Source: Magicicada septendecula | Lineage: Eukaryota; Arthropoda; Insecta; Hemiptera; Cicadidae | DNA length: 64,000 nt | NCBI GenBank assembly: GCA_034769895.1 | Contig: CM068373.1 | Location: forward strand, 441,496,731-441,560,730 | Direction: 5' to 3' | Part shown: piece after piece, positions 24,915 through 36,666 of the stretch | How the letters are laid out: every line of letters begins with the position of its first letter | How positions within the stretch are numbered: the stretch's first letter is position 1 | Program-made: the position numbers and the translations under genes | Notes under the pieces: model-generated | Database searches by the model: none | The model's input: the letters and a program-made list of their open reading frames with translations, nothing else | Told to the model about the DNA's origin: nothing

Positions 24915-26144
24915 ATGAATACCAATGATAATATAACTATAGAAATCAGCGCTACTGACATAAATTTAACCAGTGAAATAGAGGTTCAAATAAATCCCAT
25001 TAGTCAGAATGACGAAGTAAATACGCCTGTGTCTGTCGAAATAAAACAAACTGACACATCCAGTTCAACTAATTTAGACAGTAAATCAGATGAAAGTAAC
25101 GCAATGATACAATTGTTATTAAAACTAGATAAAAAACTAGACGAACAGAAAATTGATTCTGATATTAAATTCAATGAATTAAAGAATGAAATAAAAGTGA
25201 GTCACGAAAAACTTATTAAGAAATGTGACCAGCTGATTACAAAATTAGATAAGTTACATGTGGTAGAAAGTAAATTAGAAAGTCAGAAAGTACTAGATAG
25301 TAGTACCCAGCAAAATGCTGTACTGGATAACATATTTAAAACTGATAATTCCAAAAATGAATGTACTCTAGATAATTCAAATAATACAGGTAGTAAGATT
25401 GTGGTGGTAGAAGAGGATAGACATGATAATGAAATTATAATGAATGATAATGAAATATTTGAATTTATGAAGTCAGAAAGAAAGTTGAGAGAAAGTATTT
25501 TAGTACAAGGAGTGCAGGGGGTAGAATTTTCTTTTAATGTTGTATTAGGGGGTGAAGACAAGTCTTCATGTTATGGTTATAAGGATAAGAATGCCTTTAA
25601 TTTATATTTGATAGACGATAGTTCTACAAATAAAGTTTCTTTTAGTTTTTGTGTACCTAAGAGGTGCAACAATTTTATGATAGGGACCCCTGCATATTTG
25701 GAGAGAGAAAGTGTATTTTGGTGTTATGGAGAGAAATGTATTAAGAAAGAAAGTATAGAGAGATATTGTGAGAGTAAAAGAGTAATAGAAGTATTTAAAG
25801 TAAACAGAAATTACAGACAACTGTTAGAAAGGTTAGGGTTAGATGTGGTATATGAAAATGATGACTACTTGCCTGATAATAACAATAAATTGAAAATAAC
25901 AAGAAATGAGAATAAAGACATTAGGTACTTACCTGTGGTGGAATATTATGGGGATAATTATAGTATAAACCGATTTATGACATATGATACTAAGACAAAC
26001 GGAACTCTACTTGATCGTGACTGGGAATATTTGTTTAATAACCGTTCAATAACATATGAATATAATGTATCTAATAAAATCTATGTATTAAATAAGAATT
26101 TATATAGACCTAAGATTCGTTTGTTGTTTAATGATGGTGGATAG
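24915..26144 (+). CDS. Orphan ORF of the LTR element (409 aa), gag-like position
   Basis: An intact 409-codon frame from ATG to TAG, the only long ORF of the element. Residues 1-65 are polar and Thr/Asn/Ser-rich. Residues about 65-115 form a strong coiled-coil candidate (LLLKLDKKLDEQK ... LITKLDKLHVVESKLES), and 116-185 are low-complexity and acidic. Residues about 185-409 look like a folded domain, with LGGEDKSSCYGYKDK, FSFCVPKRC, ESVFWCYGEKC and RYLPVVEYYGD, and with five cysteines spaced over about 70 residues. There is no CCHC knuckle, aspartic protease motif or polymerase box, and no signal peptide or membrane segment. An N-terminal coiled coil in this position is common in insect Gag-like proteins, but the C-terminal domain is not one I recognise. 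It may be a divergent Gag or captured host sequence. Confidence 0.75.
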   Translation: MNTNDNITIEISATDINLTSEIEVQINPISQNDEVNTPVSVEIKQTDTSSSTNLDSKSDESNAMIQLLLKLDKKLDEQKIDSDIKFNELKNEIKVSHEKLIKKCDQLITKLDKLHVVESKLESQKVLDSSTQQNAVLDNIFKTDNSKNECTLDNSNNTGSKIVVVEEDRHDNEIIMNDNEIFEFMKSERKLRESILVQGVQGVEFSFNVVLGGEDKSSCYGYKDKNAFNLYLIDDSSTNKVSFSFCVPKRCNNFMIGTPAYLERESVFWCYGEKCIKKESIERYCESKRVIEVFKVNRNYRQLLERLGLDVVYENDDYLPDNNNKLKITRNENKDIRYLPVVEYYGDNYSINRFMTYDTKTNGTLLDRDWEYLFNNRSITYEYNVSNKIYVLNKNLYRPKIRLLFNDGG

Positions 26145-28078
26145 ACTGTTATATTGTGAAATGAACATTAAATAATAATATGCAAAGTGGTTTTGAATTG
26201 GACTGTTATGGACTGATTTCGATTAATGACACAATAATGAAGTTGGAGTGTACATTTTATTGTATTTATCCATGTATTTTGATGTGTATTATGTATTACA
26301 GGTACCCCAGTGTGTATTATTATATATTTTATATATATAAAAGGTTTAATAAGAATATTTTAATTAATTACTAATGAATAATAATGAATGTTTAAATAAA
26401 TAATTATATTTGAATTTTGAAAAGAGGTATTGTTATAAGTAGGTAGGAGAGGAATTTTATAAGAGAATTGTCAATGATTACAGTAAGTGTTTAAACAGGG
26501 ATAGAGCCTGGGTATAGATAAAATGCAGGTGAGTAATGCAATTAATGTAAAGGGAGTTAGAAAGATAAGAATTTTAAGAAAATACAAAGAGAATTATTAA
26601 ATATTTAGGGACACAGTAGTTAGTGATTATTTGTAGAGAAGGTGTTTAAGTAAAGGTATAAACATATATATATTGTTGATGAATTCTGTAGTGGGGGTGA
26701 GGTGATAAAGAGTAGCCAACCAATAGTGTTGTGGCCGGTAATAGCGTAGTTTAAGGGAGTGTTTGCCGAATTATTTGGAAGGGCAAAATTTTAGAGATGT
26801 ATATAGCCAGTTAGGGAACACCCAACCCAGTGCAAAGACGAGCGGTGCCATATGATTTAAATGAAAATAGTAATGGAGTATATAATTGAGATATTGGTGT
26901 CATTGATAGGTAAATTTGATGGTTAGTTAGAAGAAGGTGAGTAAAATTATATAATGAAGTATAGTGAATATAGGAGTTATCCAGACTAAACAGTGATAGA
27001 AGGTGAAAGGTTAGGTAGTTAGGGAGGTAGAAAGTTCAGAGGAGAGAGGTAGTAGAAAATGAATAATGAAATAATAATGTAATATGAATAGTAACAATAA
27101 GTTCAAAATGTATTTTATTATTATAAATAAATAAATTTGATGTTTAATTAATAACTGCAATGGTAAATTTTAATTTAAATACAACTTTTAAGTAAATTAT
27201 ACAAATGTTAATGCATACCTTAGATATGATTAAATATGATTGAGTATTTAAAATGTATTAACTGTATTATTAATATATCAGTGTTAATTATTAATGTATT
27301 ATGTATTTATTTGAAAACTTTTTAACATGATGTTATAATATGTGTAGGAAGAGAAAAAAAAAAAATTTTTAAATGGCGTTGTTAATAATATTTATCAGCC
27401 AGATGATTAACTGTTAATAATAATAATAATAATAATAATACTAATAATCATAATAAAAGTTTATTTTAAGAGTTATAAATAAATAAATCGATTTATTAAA
27501 TTTCTTGATTTGTTTTCTCCAAGTTTGGGAGATATATAATTATATTTTATATTATATATATTTTATATTTTCAATTATATTTCATCCAATTTTAATCCTT
27601 TTTCATATTCTTTTTAATCCTTGAGATTTATTATTTTTATAATTTTTATACTTTCCAATTTTATTTAATATAATTTATAATTTTATAAATAGTAAGCCAA
27701 CCCAGTGCTTATTGGCACAAACCAGCACTTAGCTAAGGGGAACCATATCAGTTAAGGAGGTAGTGATTCAATAAGCCACTATATTAATATTTTTTATAAA
27801 TTGTTTCAGTGTTTGGTGGTGTGACAGCGGTCCTGAGCTGGCTAACGCGTCAGAGCAGGGGCGTTAAGAGCCTAAGTGGCCTTATGGTGTTGGGATCTCG
27901 CAGGAGAAGTCCAGTAAGGTCATCTAGGTACGGTCCTTATCACCAGACCAAGGGTGAGTGATTATTGTTTTTTATATAAATTTGTAAGGGGTTTGTGGCG
28001 ACTTGTCCTGGCTGATCCCTTTAGGAAGTATGAAAGGGTCAATGAAAGTTTGTGTGCTTCGTCACACCATCTTTCATT
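26145..28078 (+). other. Non-coding internal region of the LTR element
   Basis: Very AT-rich, with no frame above about 60 codons except a short Tyr/Ile-rich one at 26180. It holds an AAT run (27417-27442). Near 27780-27960 a less AT-rich patch contains CAGCGGTCCTGAGCTGGC. This is the place where pol would be expected in an autonomous relative. Confidence 0.7.
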
Positions 28079-28088
28079 GAGGGGGTTT
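28079..28088 (+). promoter_or_regulatory. Candidate polypurine tract
   Basis: GAGGGGG followed by TTT lies immediately before the right LTR, in the place where plus-strand synthesis is primed in LTR elements. Confidence 0.55.
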
Positions 28089-29259
28089 TGTGATGGTACA
28101 ATCATGGTACATTGTATAATTACCTAAAATATGGTAACGAGATCATAAATATTGTATTTTCCTATTTTTTGACATACCCAACCCAACCTAAAACACACGA
28201 TATTGAATTTACAGTGAGTGGACTATATTACAGTATTTGCCAGGATTTGAAAAAATTCATGACAAAAACGGTGTCACATCACAAAAACAGTGTGCAGTTA
28301 TTGAGATAAGCAGAGCCAAGCCTTCGTTACGTCAGAGGCTGAGAATGTGTTGACAACAACCAAACTGCGATGTCAACACGATAGACAAAGGAATGTGACG
28401 TCAGTACACCCCACTTCCGCAGATTTCAACCAGAAATTGTCGTCATTTCATCTGCAGCTCTGATTTGAGCCGGCCGGCCAAAACTCATTCACTCACGGGT
28501 GAATTTTTTTTAACTTTTTAGACCACTAAAGGTGGTTAATAAACAGTTATAATAAATATATTAAATACAGTGCGCCAACTCCAAGATGTGACCGGGAAAA
28601 AATCGCCGAACTCACGGTGCGCGAAGTTCGTGCAAACCGAGAACAACCAGCAACACTACATTGGTGAGAACGTTCTATTACATCTTCAATCCTTTGATTC
28701 ATTCCCAATTCCAAATTTTGAATCAATATAAAATCATTTTAAATTCAATACTAAAAAATCATTTAAATTTTTCAATATATAAAGGGAGCTCCACTATGTA
28801 TAATTTGTACCATGAGTATGTGAGAGTGAGTATTTGAGTGTGTGGGTTAAAAAATATTAAGTGTTGGGTTGTGCTGAAGTTTCAATAATTTACGTTTAAA
28901 TAATTATTATAATGCAGCGTAGATTTTTTGTGTAGAGTAATATCATGGGGACAACGCCCATGGCGCAATATATATATCCATGTAACATTTATCATGTTTA
29001 ATGTTAATAAATACTTTTTATATGTTATTTGAAGTTTCGTTATTTCAGGTAATGGGTTTCACTGAAATGGTACGTGTTAACCGAATTCTGGCCCTAATAA
29101 TAGTAAATGTCGATCATACACAGTACAGTACAGACACTTGCACAACATGGCACCCTAGATTGTTGTACAGACAAAATACATTGTACATTGTAATCAAACA
29201 ATATAAATTAATATAAGAGATTACATTTGCGCCCTTAAGACAGGGACTAATAGATTACA
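28089..29259 (+). repeat. 3' LTR
   Basis: Copy of 23574-24736 with one added A near 28564 and a 7 bp duplication (ACATTGT) near 29180. Its TGACGTCA is at 28396-28403. It is followed by the TTCT duplication. Confidence 0.9.
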
Positions 29260-29263
29260 TTCT

Positions 29264-30908
29264 TTATCTTGCTTTTGGATCTCCTAGTGATGGCTTTCTC
29301 CAGTGTTTGTGTAGAAAAAAGTCCTTACCTTTCATTTGGACTTAGCCTACTATACATTTATTCTTCTTCCTTGCAGATGCCATAGCATTGTACCAATTAT
29401 CAGGCATCTAGTATAATGCAGACAGTTTAATTAGACCAAAGTTTGAGTCATTTGGTAAATACAAACGGCCAGACACCAAAAAAATGTTTTCTATAACATT
29501 CAAACAACTACTGTCTTGTCAAGTTTCATCAAAGACAGAGTAATTTTGATGTTTCAGTTTGACCAGTGCCAAAATTATGATGTGACTATGGGTAAAAGCT
29601 TGCATTTTAATGTGTTTTAAAATGCAAGAAGCAATTTGCTGAGAACCTCTTGACGCTGTACACTCATCCCAACCGTACATGACAGCACTGTCAGTACCTA
29701 GGTCATGTATGCTTAAGTTGTAACAATACATGTTTCTGCGATACTAAGCCACTGATACTGACAATTTTGGAAAAGAAAGTGCTTTTACAACAGGAAAATA
29801 CTTAATGCCAACATACTTTCTTTATTTTCTCTTGCTTTTTCTGCATCAACTTTTAAGCGAGACCTAGCTTTTTCAGCTTTCGCTAGATGAATTTTGTGTA
29901 GATTTTCTAAGTCACCCTTTCATTCTGTTTTATCATCCAGATCAATGGCTTGTTTATACTTATCGCAGATATTACAAGTATCTGTTCAGGTGACGTAAAC
30001 TCATGTTGAAGATATGCCTGTAGTAATGTTCATTGATAGGATTAACACATAATTCCGTACAACTTTTGAGACATAAAGCTTGTACATTTTCCTTATGTTC
30101 AATTCCGCACTAAGGAACTTTCTGTGAGGTTTGTCTTTGTGGAATTTTCTGTGTGTGGTGACTTTCAAAAGCCAGAAATTTATTGATATGATTTATAACA
30201 CTTAATATGGTGTGAAATCTTCCTTGGTGAAGGGTGCTTGCCCCTGAGATCTTGTTCTGAAGACTTACAGTTTTGCATTTTTTTCAGTACTCTAATAACT
30301 CTGCCATTTGACACAACAAAAGTGTCTAGGAAATACTGTTTACACAAATGAATAATTTTTCCAGATACTTGTAAACAGTATGTGTTTGAGAGCTGTTTTT
30401 CATGTTTGCTGCCATCATGAGGTTTTCTCATTCTTACAGGAGCCTGGTGGATTAATCCACATAAGTAGGCATTTTATCTGCTAAAATCTGCCATACTATA
30501 GAATTTATCAAATACTGTATAGATTTTCTCTCTGCTTCAGTAACAGTATCAGGGCATTTGAATTTGCATCGACAGTCTTTATTTACAAACATCTTACCTT
30601 CCACTCCTTCCCCTTTATAGTTTGTGTAAGCTTTACTTGAGTTTCTTAAGCGTTTTTCAGTAGCACACTTCGTAACATCTGGTCTTCTCAATCTCTTCCA
30701 AGATTTCTTTTCAAGGTATTGCTTTGAGGAGCATTGGTAACTGCCTGGTCTGTGTTTAGGTCTGTATCTGGATCCAAAGCCTTAGCTGTCTGTGGAGTAT
30801 CAGCAGTTATACTGTTCCCATGTGGTTGTGTTGTAGTTTCCCATGTTGTGTTTTTTACATGTTTCCCATGAAAAAATTCGGAATGTGTTGTAGTTTCCTC
30901 GTGGCCTG
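29264..30908 (-). pseudogene. Decayed arthropod repeat-family gene, main exon
   Basis: On the minus strand an acceptor (TTTTTCAG at 30909 onward) opens an exon encoding GHEETTTHSEFFHGKHVKN. Further on come KRLRNSSKAYTNYKGEGVEG, a Cys motif (NKDCRCKFKCP), VSGKIIHLCKQYFLDTF, DLRGKHPSPRK, RNMYCYNLSIHDLGTDSAV, GWDECTASRGSQQIASCILK and NDSNFGLIKLSALY. The order and wording match a widespread arthropod family that I recall with 'RLRNSGK..Y', 'RVCKxYFLxT', 'DLRGKH' and 'ASRGSQEI' motifs. It looks transposon-encoded, possibly a DDE-type transposase, though I cannot name the superfamily with certainty. Many stops and frameshifts make it a pseudogene. The LTR element is inserted in its C-terminal part. 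Confidence 0.6.
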
Positions 30909-30952
30909 CTGAAAAACAAAGTTATATTTAGGTTGTATCAGCTATCAAAGTA

Positions 30953-32323
30953 CCGTATTTTCTCGCATAATTAACGCACTTTTTTGACAAAAAATACCGG
31001 CGAAAATTTTGGGTGCGTAAATTATTCAAGGATTTCAGATATACCCAAATTTCATTTGAAGTTTATTGACATTTAAAAGATACATTAAATATATTATACA
31101 CAAAATCAGTTCAACTCATTGAAGTTATCGTCATTTGGCGTAAAATTACGGTTGAGTTTTCTTCTGAACAATCAAATAGAGTACATTAGGCAAGTTGGAG
31201 TTAATGATGTTAATAATAAGATAGAGCAAACTAATAAATAATCAATTTTTTTTATACCGAGGAGGGGTATGTATAACGATTCATAATATGTCGTCATATC
31301 TGAGCGTTATATGAAAGGGACAGACTGTGCGCCGTAAGCACGACAGAGAGCATATAATAAGCAACTATCTCACTCTAACTTCGTCACAGTGAAGCACGCG
31401 GTCGGATAAGACATGAATTTTACTCAATTCATTTTTGCAGTTCAACCTGTGATAACTTCAAAACCAATAAATATACAGCAATTCTGAAAACTGCATTGTG
31501 TTCAGTAATTAAAGCTCTATAAGTAGCCAAAATCTCAATTAATATAATTAACAATTACAGAAGATACACAGAAGAAGAATGCCAAATGAAATACAGAGAG
31601 AATTAGGCTACGTACAGATTAGGTGTTTTCACACACACACAAGTTGGATCCCATGTGCTGCAGCTATTTCTCGTCCTTTAAAATACAGCATTTCGTAAGA
31701 AACGGCATATCCATCATTGCGTAACGAAATCACATATTTCAGAAGATACTCCTCTACTTGCGGAAACTTGCCACTTTTTGGACCGCGAAATGCTTTACGA
31801 GACTTGTTGGTCTCTTGAAGGGCAATTTTCTGTTTTCGCCACTACCGCATGTTACACTTGGACACAGAATATTTGCGGCCTGCTGCCCTATTCCAGTGTG
31901 TTTTGGCGTAAGCGATCACCGCAAGTTTATATGATGCAGTATTACTCGAATACTTGCTCATTATGGATTAATGAACGACTTTGAGATCACAAAACATCCG
32001 TGTACCCGAAACACTCGTAAAATGAGTTTCTACCAGACTGGAATAGATCGTCACTAATCACGTCTTCGCTGATTCACTCACCGGACTGAAATACCGCAGT
32101 GAGTAATAACAGGAAGTTGCACAAGGGTTTGAAATGCGAGGTTGCGCAATAGGAAAGCTACTACTTGACATCTTTATTTCGAAACGCACCCGGAACTGCA
32201 TGATGAAATCATCGAGAAAGTGGGTGCGTCAAATACGCAAATATTTCTTTTTTCCCACTTTGAACCCCCCAGAAATGGGATGTGTAAATTATGCAGGGGC
32301 GTTAATTATGCGAGAAAATACGG
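30953..32323. mobile_element. pogo-like DNA transposon, internally deleted
   Basis: Terminal inverted repeats of 25 bp are perfect: CCGTATTTTCTCGCATAATT plus AACGC at both ends. They are flanked by TA at 30951-30952 and 32324-32325. It sits in the intron of the decayed minus-strand gene, between its donor at 32450 and acceptor at 30908. At 1371 bp it is too short for a full element and keeps only the transposase N-terminus. Confidence 0.85.
31640..31961 (-). pseudogene. pogo/CENP-B-type transposase N-terminal fragment
   Basis: From ATG at 31961 on the minus strand: YKLAVIAYAKTHWNRAAGRK, then after one stop WRKQKIALQETNKSRKAFRG, PKSGKFPQVEEYLLKYVIS and RNDGYAVSYEML. This is the paired helix-turn-helix DNA-binding region of pogo/Tigger/CENP-B-type transposases, which binds the terminal repeats. 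The DDE catalytic domain is absent and an in-frame stop lies near residue 41. Confidence 0.8.
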
Positions 32324-32449
32324 TAATATATGTATGAAAAATTCCAGTAACATAATCATACATTAATTTTCTTAAAATGAAATATATTTTAATTTATTTT
32401 ATTAAATTTTAAGTTTTTATTGTATAACTTAAATTCACTTTAAAATTAC

Positions 32450-32595
32450 CTGACGTTATTGTTGTGCTAGTGTATGTTGATGTGAGGACCCAGGCTGTCA
32501 ATCCACGTTTTCAGTTCAAGTAGGCTTAATTAGTGGTTTCGTAGGTGTTCTTTGTAGTTTTGTATGCATAGCATAACATTGGTCATCTTCTGGAT
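32450..32595 (-). pseudogene. Decayed repeat-family gene, second exon
   Basis: Minus-strand exon with acceptor TTTTGTAG before 32595 and donor CAG|GTAATT after 32450. It encodes DPEDDQCYAMHTKLQRTP then TKPLIKPT with later stops. It is placed between the first exon and the main exon by orientation and splice signals only. Confidence 0.4.
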
Positions 32596-32925
32596 CTACA
32601 AAATCAAACCAACAGAATTAGGCAACTGAAGAGTATTATTAGTATTTGATAAGCTATTCTCTATAACGCTATTGTAAACGACTAACTTCATCAGTGTTAC
32701 AAAGAAAACTAACAATAGGTCAACTACAAAGCCAACAATTTACAATATTTAAATGTTAAATTATATCATTATATTATATAACTAATTATTAATTCAGAGT
32801 ATCCATGAAACCTAATAAATTAGTTTCAAAAAAGAGAAATTCATTCCTTTGCACACATGGAAACGTAACCTACAAACAATGTATATTAAAAATGTAGTTA
32901 ATAGTATTGCATTTATTTCACATAC

Positions 32926-33061
32926 CTGCAGAGTCAGTTTCAGGGGGGTTGATATTCTCCATCCTTATCACTGTCATACTCTTCTTCACTACTGGATACC
33001 CAGTTATAACTTTTATTAACTCATCATGAGACAAATATTGCCTCTTAACCATCTTGGGTAA
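32926..33061 (-). pseudogene. Decayed repeat-family gene, first exon (3' part)
   Basis: Minus-strand sequence MVKRQYLSHDELIK, then in another frame WVSSSEEEYDSDKDGEYQPP, ending at a donor (GCAG|GTATGT at 32926). A run of six C explains the downstream frameshift. The hAT element interrupts it: sequence 5' of the break continues beyond 39388. Confidence 0.4.
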
Positions 33062-34321
33062 CACTGGAGCAGTGGTGACAACCTGGCGCTGGCGTTTTCC
33101 CTAGATTTCAAACGAAAAATTCCCTAGATTTTCCTAGGCCTTATTACTGTCAATTAAAAAAGTAAAGTACCGTTTACCAAATGGTAAAAGCTTAAGAGCA
33201 TGATAATGTCTTTCAGCCGCCAGCTAAACGCAACATTATTATGGTTACTGACTGACTGATTGGTTACATACCTATCTACAGCTATGCAGTGTTGTTTGCT
33301 TGTTAGGTCTTTAATCTGCGACGGACGTTAGCACGTTAGCGGTCGCGGTTTTAGTTAACGATTCCCGGCTGGTAAATGACGACGTCATGCAGCGTGATGC
33401 GTTACAGAAATTTTCAAATGACCCCCAGCCATAAGACATTATCATGTCAAAAATGTTTATAAGAAACTTTTTGTGGGCAACACGTTATAAGGGTACATAA
33501 TAGACATTGATGCAAAATAAAAAACTAAAAAAGAATACAACTAATAAACGTAAAAAGAAAATTCACTCACTACAAACATAAAATTAGCACTAAACTTGTG
33601 AGATAATAGAATAATTCTGTTTTGTTCCTATCCGTATCTCTTTAAGACGATTACTGGCTCCAGTATTTCCTTCCACGAAGCTTCGGTGTTGCTACCCATG
33701 AGTGTCCCAACATAGAGGGGAGGTTTGTCACAACAGCAGTGAAAACATGCCAAGGAATAAAGTGAAACTGCTTTGAAAGACAAATATACAAGGCTAATCC
33801 ATTGAATTCAAGTGTCCGAATACGTTTTGTTAACAAAGAAGTGGTTGGCACATTGGCTACGAGTGGGAGACGGGCGCTAGGCACACATTGTACATTCTTT
33901 CCTCTCCATAAGTTTAGTCAAATCGAGTGACAATAAAAGATCATAAACATACTATGATGAGATACGATAGGGACATGGCAAGTTCCGTTCTGCACGTGAC
34001 GTCTTCAGAACGCCACAGAAAATTGATAAATACGTGTATACAGATTTTAGTAGTACTAAGTAGCTCTTCAAAAACTGTTTGTACGAGATAACACTGAAAA
34101 ATATTAAACTCAGTATAATAAAAGAGTAAAAAATAATTAAAATTACTTACCCCAAGCGTATCAGATTATCATCAGTAAAATTTTCTTTCTTTACACGGTT
34201 GTCCATATTAAAATTTTATATACACTAATTTCATATCGATTTAGTCTTGTACACTGTACTTTAAAAAAGTTTCAATTTATTATGTACACTACACAGATTC
34301 TATAAACACTTTACATCAAAG

Positions 34322-36363
34322 TTAGTCTAAATCACTGTCAGCTCTTGCCTGTGATTTGAACTCATACATGTCCTGGTTGAACTTCCGTAGCACAGTTTCC
34401 TCAATAGGAATGGTAAAGCAAGAACTTCCGTTAATGTTTTTCTTTGCATAAAGCAAACCAGCCAAGGTGGAGACATTAAGACGATTCCTTTGCTTTGTTT
34501 TTATCAAATTAATACACGAAAATATGCGCTCCACAGCTGCACTTGAATGAGGTAAGCACAACAGTTTCTTTACAAAGGTAGTTAGGGTGGGGAACATGGG
34601 TGAATTGTCTCCTTTCTTTAAAAAACTAGTGTTTCTCCAGAAATCCAGAATGTTGGTTACATCTGCGTACTTTTCAATGTCCATAGCTTGCAGGTGTCTC
34701 CATTCTCTATCAAGACACGTCATGTCGTTATGATTGATTAAGTTGGGGAAAGTCACAGCAAGTGGGATAATGCTGGCAATATATTTTTTAATAACTTTGG
34801 TAGGATTAAGAAATGACAGAGCCTTTAAATTTTCATTTTTATGCAGAGGGAATTGTTTGAATATTTGATGAGCTGCTTCTATGTAGAAATCTAGGCACCT
34901 GAGTTAGCAATCATTCTTTTGTGTCCCGTCGAGTTCAAGGTTGGGTGACAACATGGAAGCAATTACCTTTCCGCCTAGGTATATGTTGTCTAGGGGAAGA
35001 AAGTTTTTAGGATCCCTATACTGAACTTGTGAAATGGGAGTATGCTGCAGATAGTCTTGTTTGATGTAGCACTGTAAAACTTGCTTATACAATGCAGAAA
35101 TTCTGTCGCAGAGCAAGTGAATTTTTATTCCTTCAGATTGCATTTCACGATTTAGGTCTACAAATACTGCTAAAACAAATTCTATAAATTCTAGATACAA
35201 TCTTGTTAGAGGGTCTCTCAGTTTCACTAGTTCAGCTGCTAAAAGCTTGTCTTCCAAGACAGCGCTTGTGAAAAACAAGATTAAAGCTGGAAGTCATTCG
35301 AGGAGTCTGGATACCACTGGTAGCAAAGACAACCATCTAGTTTGACTGGGGTGCAGAAGTTTATGGGGTTTCAGATTGAGGAATTTCTGGAATTCATTGA
35401 ATTTTCCTAATCTTTTAGGACTACTATGAAAATAATTGAAGACATCTCGGGCAAGATCTTCAACAAAGCGAGGAAGTTTTGAGCAAACGTATGATGCACA
35501 GAGATGAAAAGAATGGCACACACATTTTAGTACAAAAAGACCTGGAATGTCATTCATAAAACGAATAGCAACAGAATTATTACGACCCATCATTGTGTTT
35601 GCTCCATCAGCTGCCAATACTATTAATCTTTCTTTGAACGGAATGGCATTTTCTGCAAAGAATTCGGTAATCAGACCATACAGTGATTCAGCAGTAGCAT
35701 TTTCGACTGGTATTAACGCAAGGAAGTGATCTTCCACGACAAAATTAACACCAACATACCTAACAACTAAAGATAAGTGCTTCTCACAATTCCTGTCTGT
35801 ACTTTCATCACACAACAAAGAGAAACTGTTATAGTTCCGTTCATTAATTAATTGGTCCTTAGTTTCAGCACCAATGACATTTTTAACAATGGCTTTACAT
35901 TTAGTCTTTGAGCAGGAAATACTCTTCGCAATTTCTGAATCGCTACAAACCTTGATAAGTTGTGATAAATGGTCTGAGACTGTAAAGGGTAGATTGTGTT
36001 CTACAACAAAAGCTGCCATTTTAATTTCAGCCTCTTTAACTTTTTTTTCAACCGTATTGTTACTAATTACCTTAGCCATATCTAACAGCGTTCTCTAGGC
36101 CCGAACTGGATGCGCCACGGCTGACAAATGTTTCTGCGACTTTGAGTGTTTAAGAATTTCTGATTTTCCTGCCGCACCATGTACATTACATGCTTTACAA
36201 AAATAGAAATAAGCCCCTTGTCACTAGCACTCAACCACCCACTGAATGAAGATTCCCTCTCCCATGCACTTGTATACTTTTGTTTATATGTACCAGCACT
36301 CACTTTTTGTTTTTTTGGAATAGAGCCAGATGAAGATGGTTTACAATTATCACTATATCCCAT
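34322..36363 (-). pseudogene. hAT transposase (DUF4371/ZMYM6-like), near-complete
   Basis: Minus strand. The N-terminal stretch (36363-36082) has SSFSGWLSASDKGLISIF and a degenerate zinc-finger region. After a frameshift near 36080 the main frame runs 36079-34322 with only two stops (35291-35293 and 34901-34903). It carries NSFSLLCDESTDRNCEKHLS, VLAADGANTMMGRNNSVA, CVCHSFHLCASYVC, SQTRWLSLLPV and the hAT C-terminal dimerisation motif LLCLPHSSAAVERIFS plus NRLNVSTLAGLLY. The DEST and AADGANTM blocks carry the RNase-H-fold acidic residues. It catalyses excision and insertion with 8 bp duplications. It is inactive now. Confidence 0.85.
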
Positions 36364-36666
36364 TGTTAAAAGACTAATTTAGACAAACACGCTACAGATC
36401 ACACTACTTAAAGAGAACACAGATTCTATACGGTATCTCGAACAGAGCACAATTCCTAGAAAATGCGATTAAGCCTAATGCTACACAACTTGCTTCCTCT
36501 GCAGGTCTCCAGACAATGTGTTCCTAATATTACTAACTCGTTGTAGGTAAAAGTTCTACTGCCGTATGCCATTGTGTTTGTGCGGGTATAGGCCACTGCT
36601 TTGAGCATGTGGCTTGCCGATACGCAGAAAAGGGGATTAGGTTTATTTCTGTAGTCCTTGGAAAAA

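Larger units (their letters stand above)
23574..29259 (+). mobile_element. Non-autonomous LTR retrotransposon with one orphan ORF
   Basis: Two near-identical LTRs (1163 and 1171 bp) flank 3352 bp. The element is bounded by 4 bp duplications TTCT (23570-23573 and 29260-29263). LTRs start TGTGATGG and end GATTACA. A primer-binding-site candidate starts directly after the left LTR (TTGGCGCCCG) and a purine tract (GAGGGGG) lies just before the right LTR. The LTRs differ by two indels (8 bp in total) and a handful of substitutions, so insertion is recent. No protease, reverse transcriptase, RNase H or integrase can be found in any frame, so it must move with enzymes from another element. Strand is set by PBS, PPT and ORF. 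Confidence 0.9.

Noticed and set aside
33651..33884. 77-codon minus-strand frame in the hAT 3' region
   Set aside because: No similarity to hAT or host proteins that I recognise, and it lies downstream of the transposase stop.
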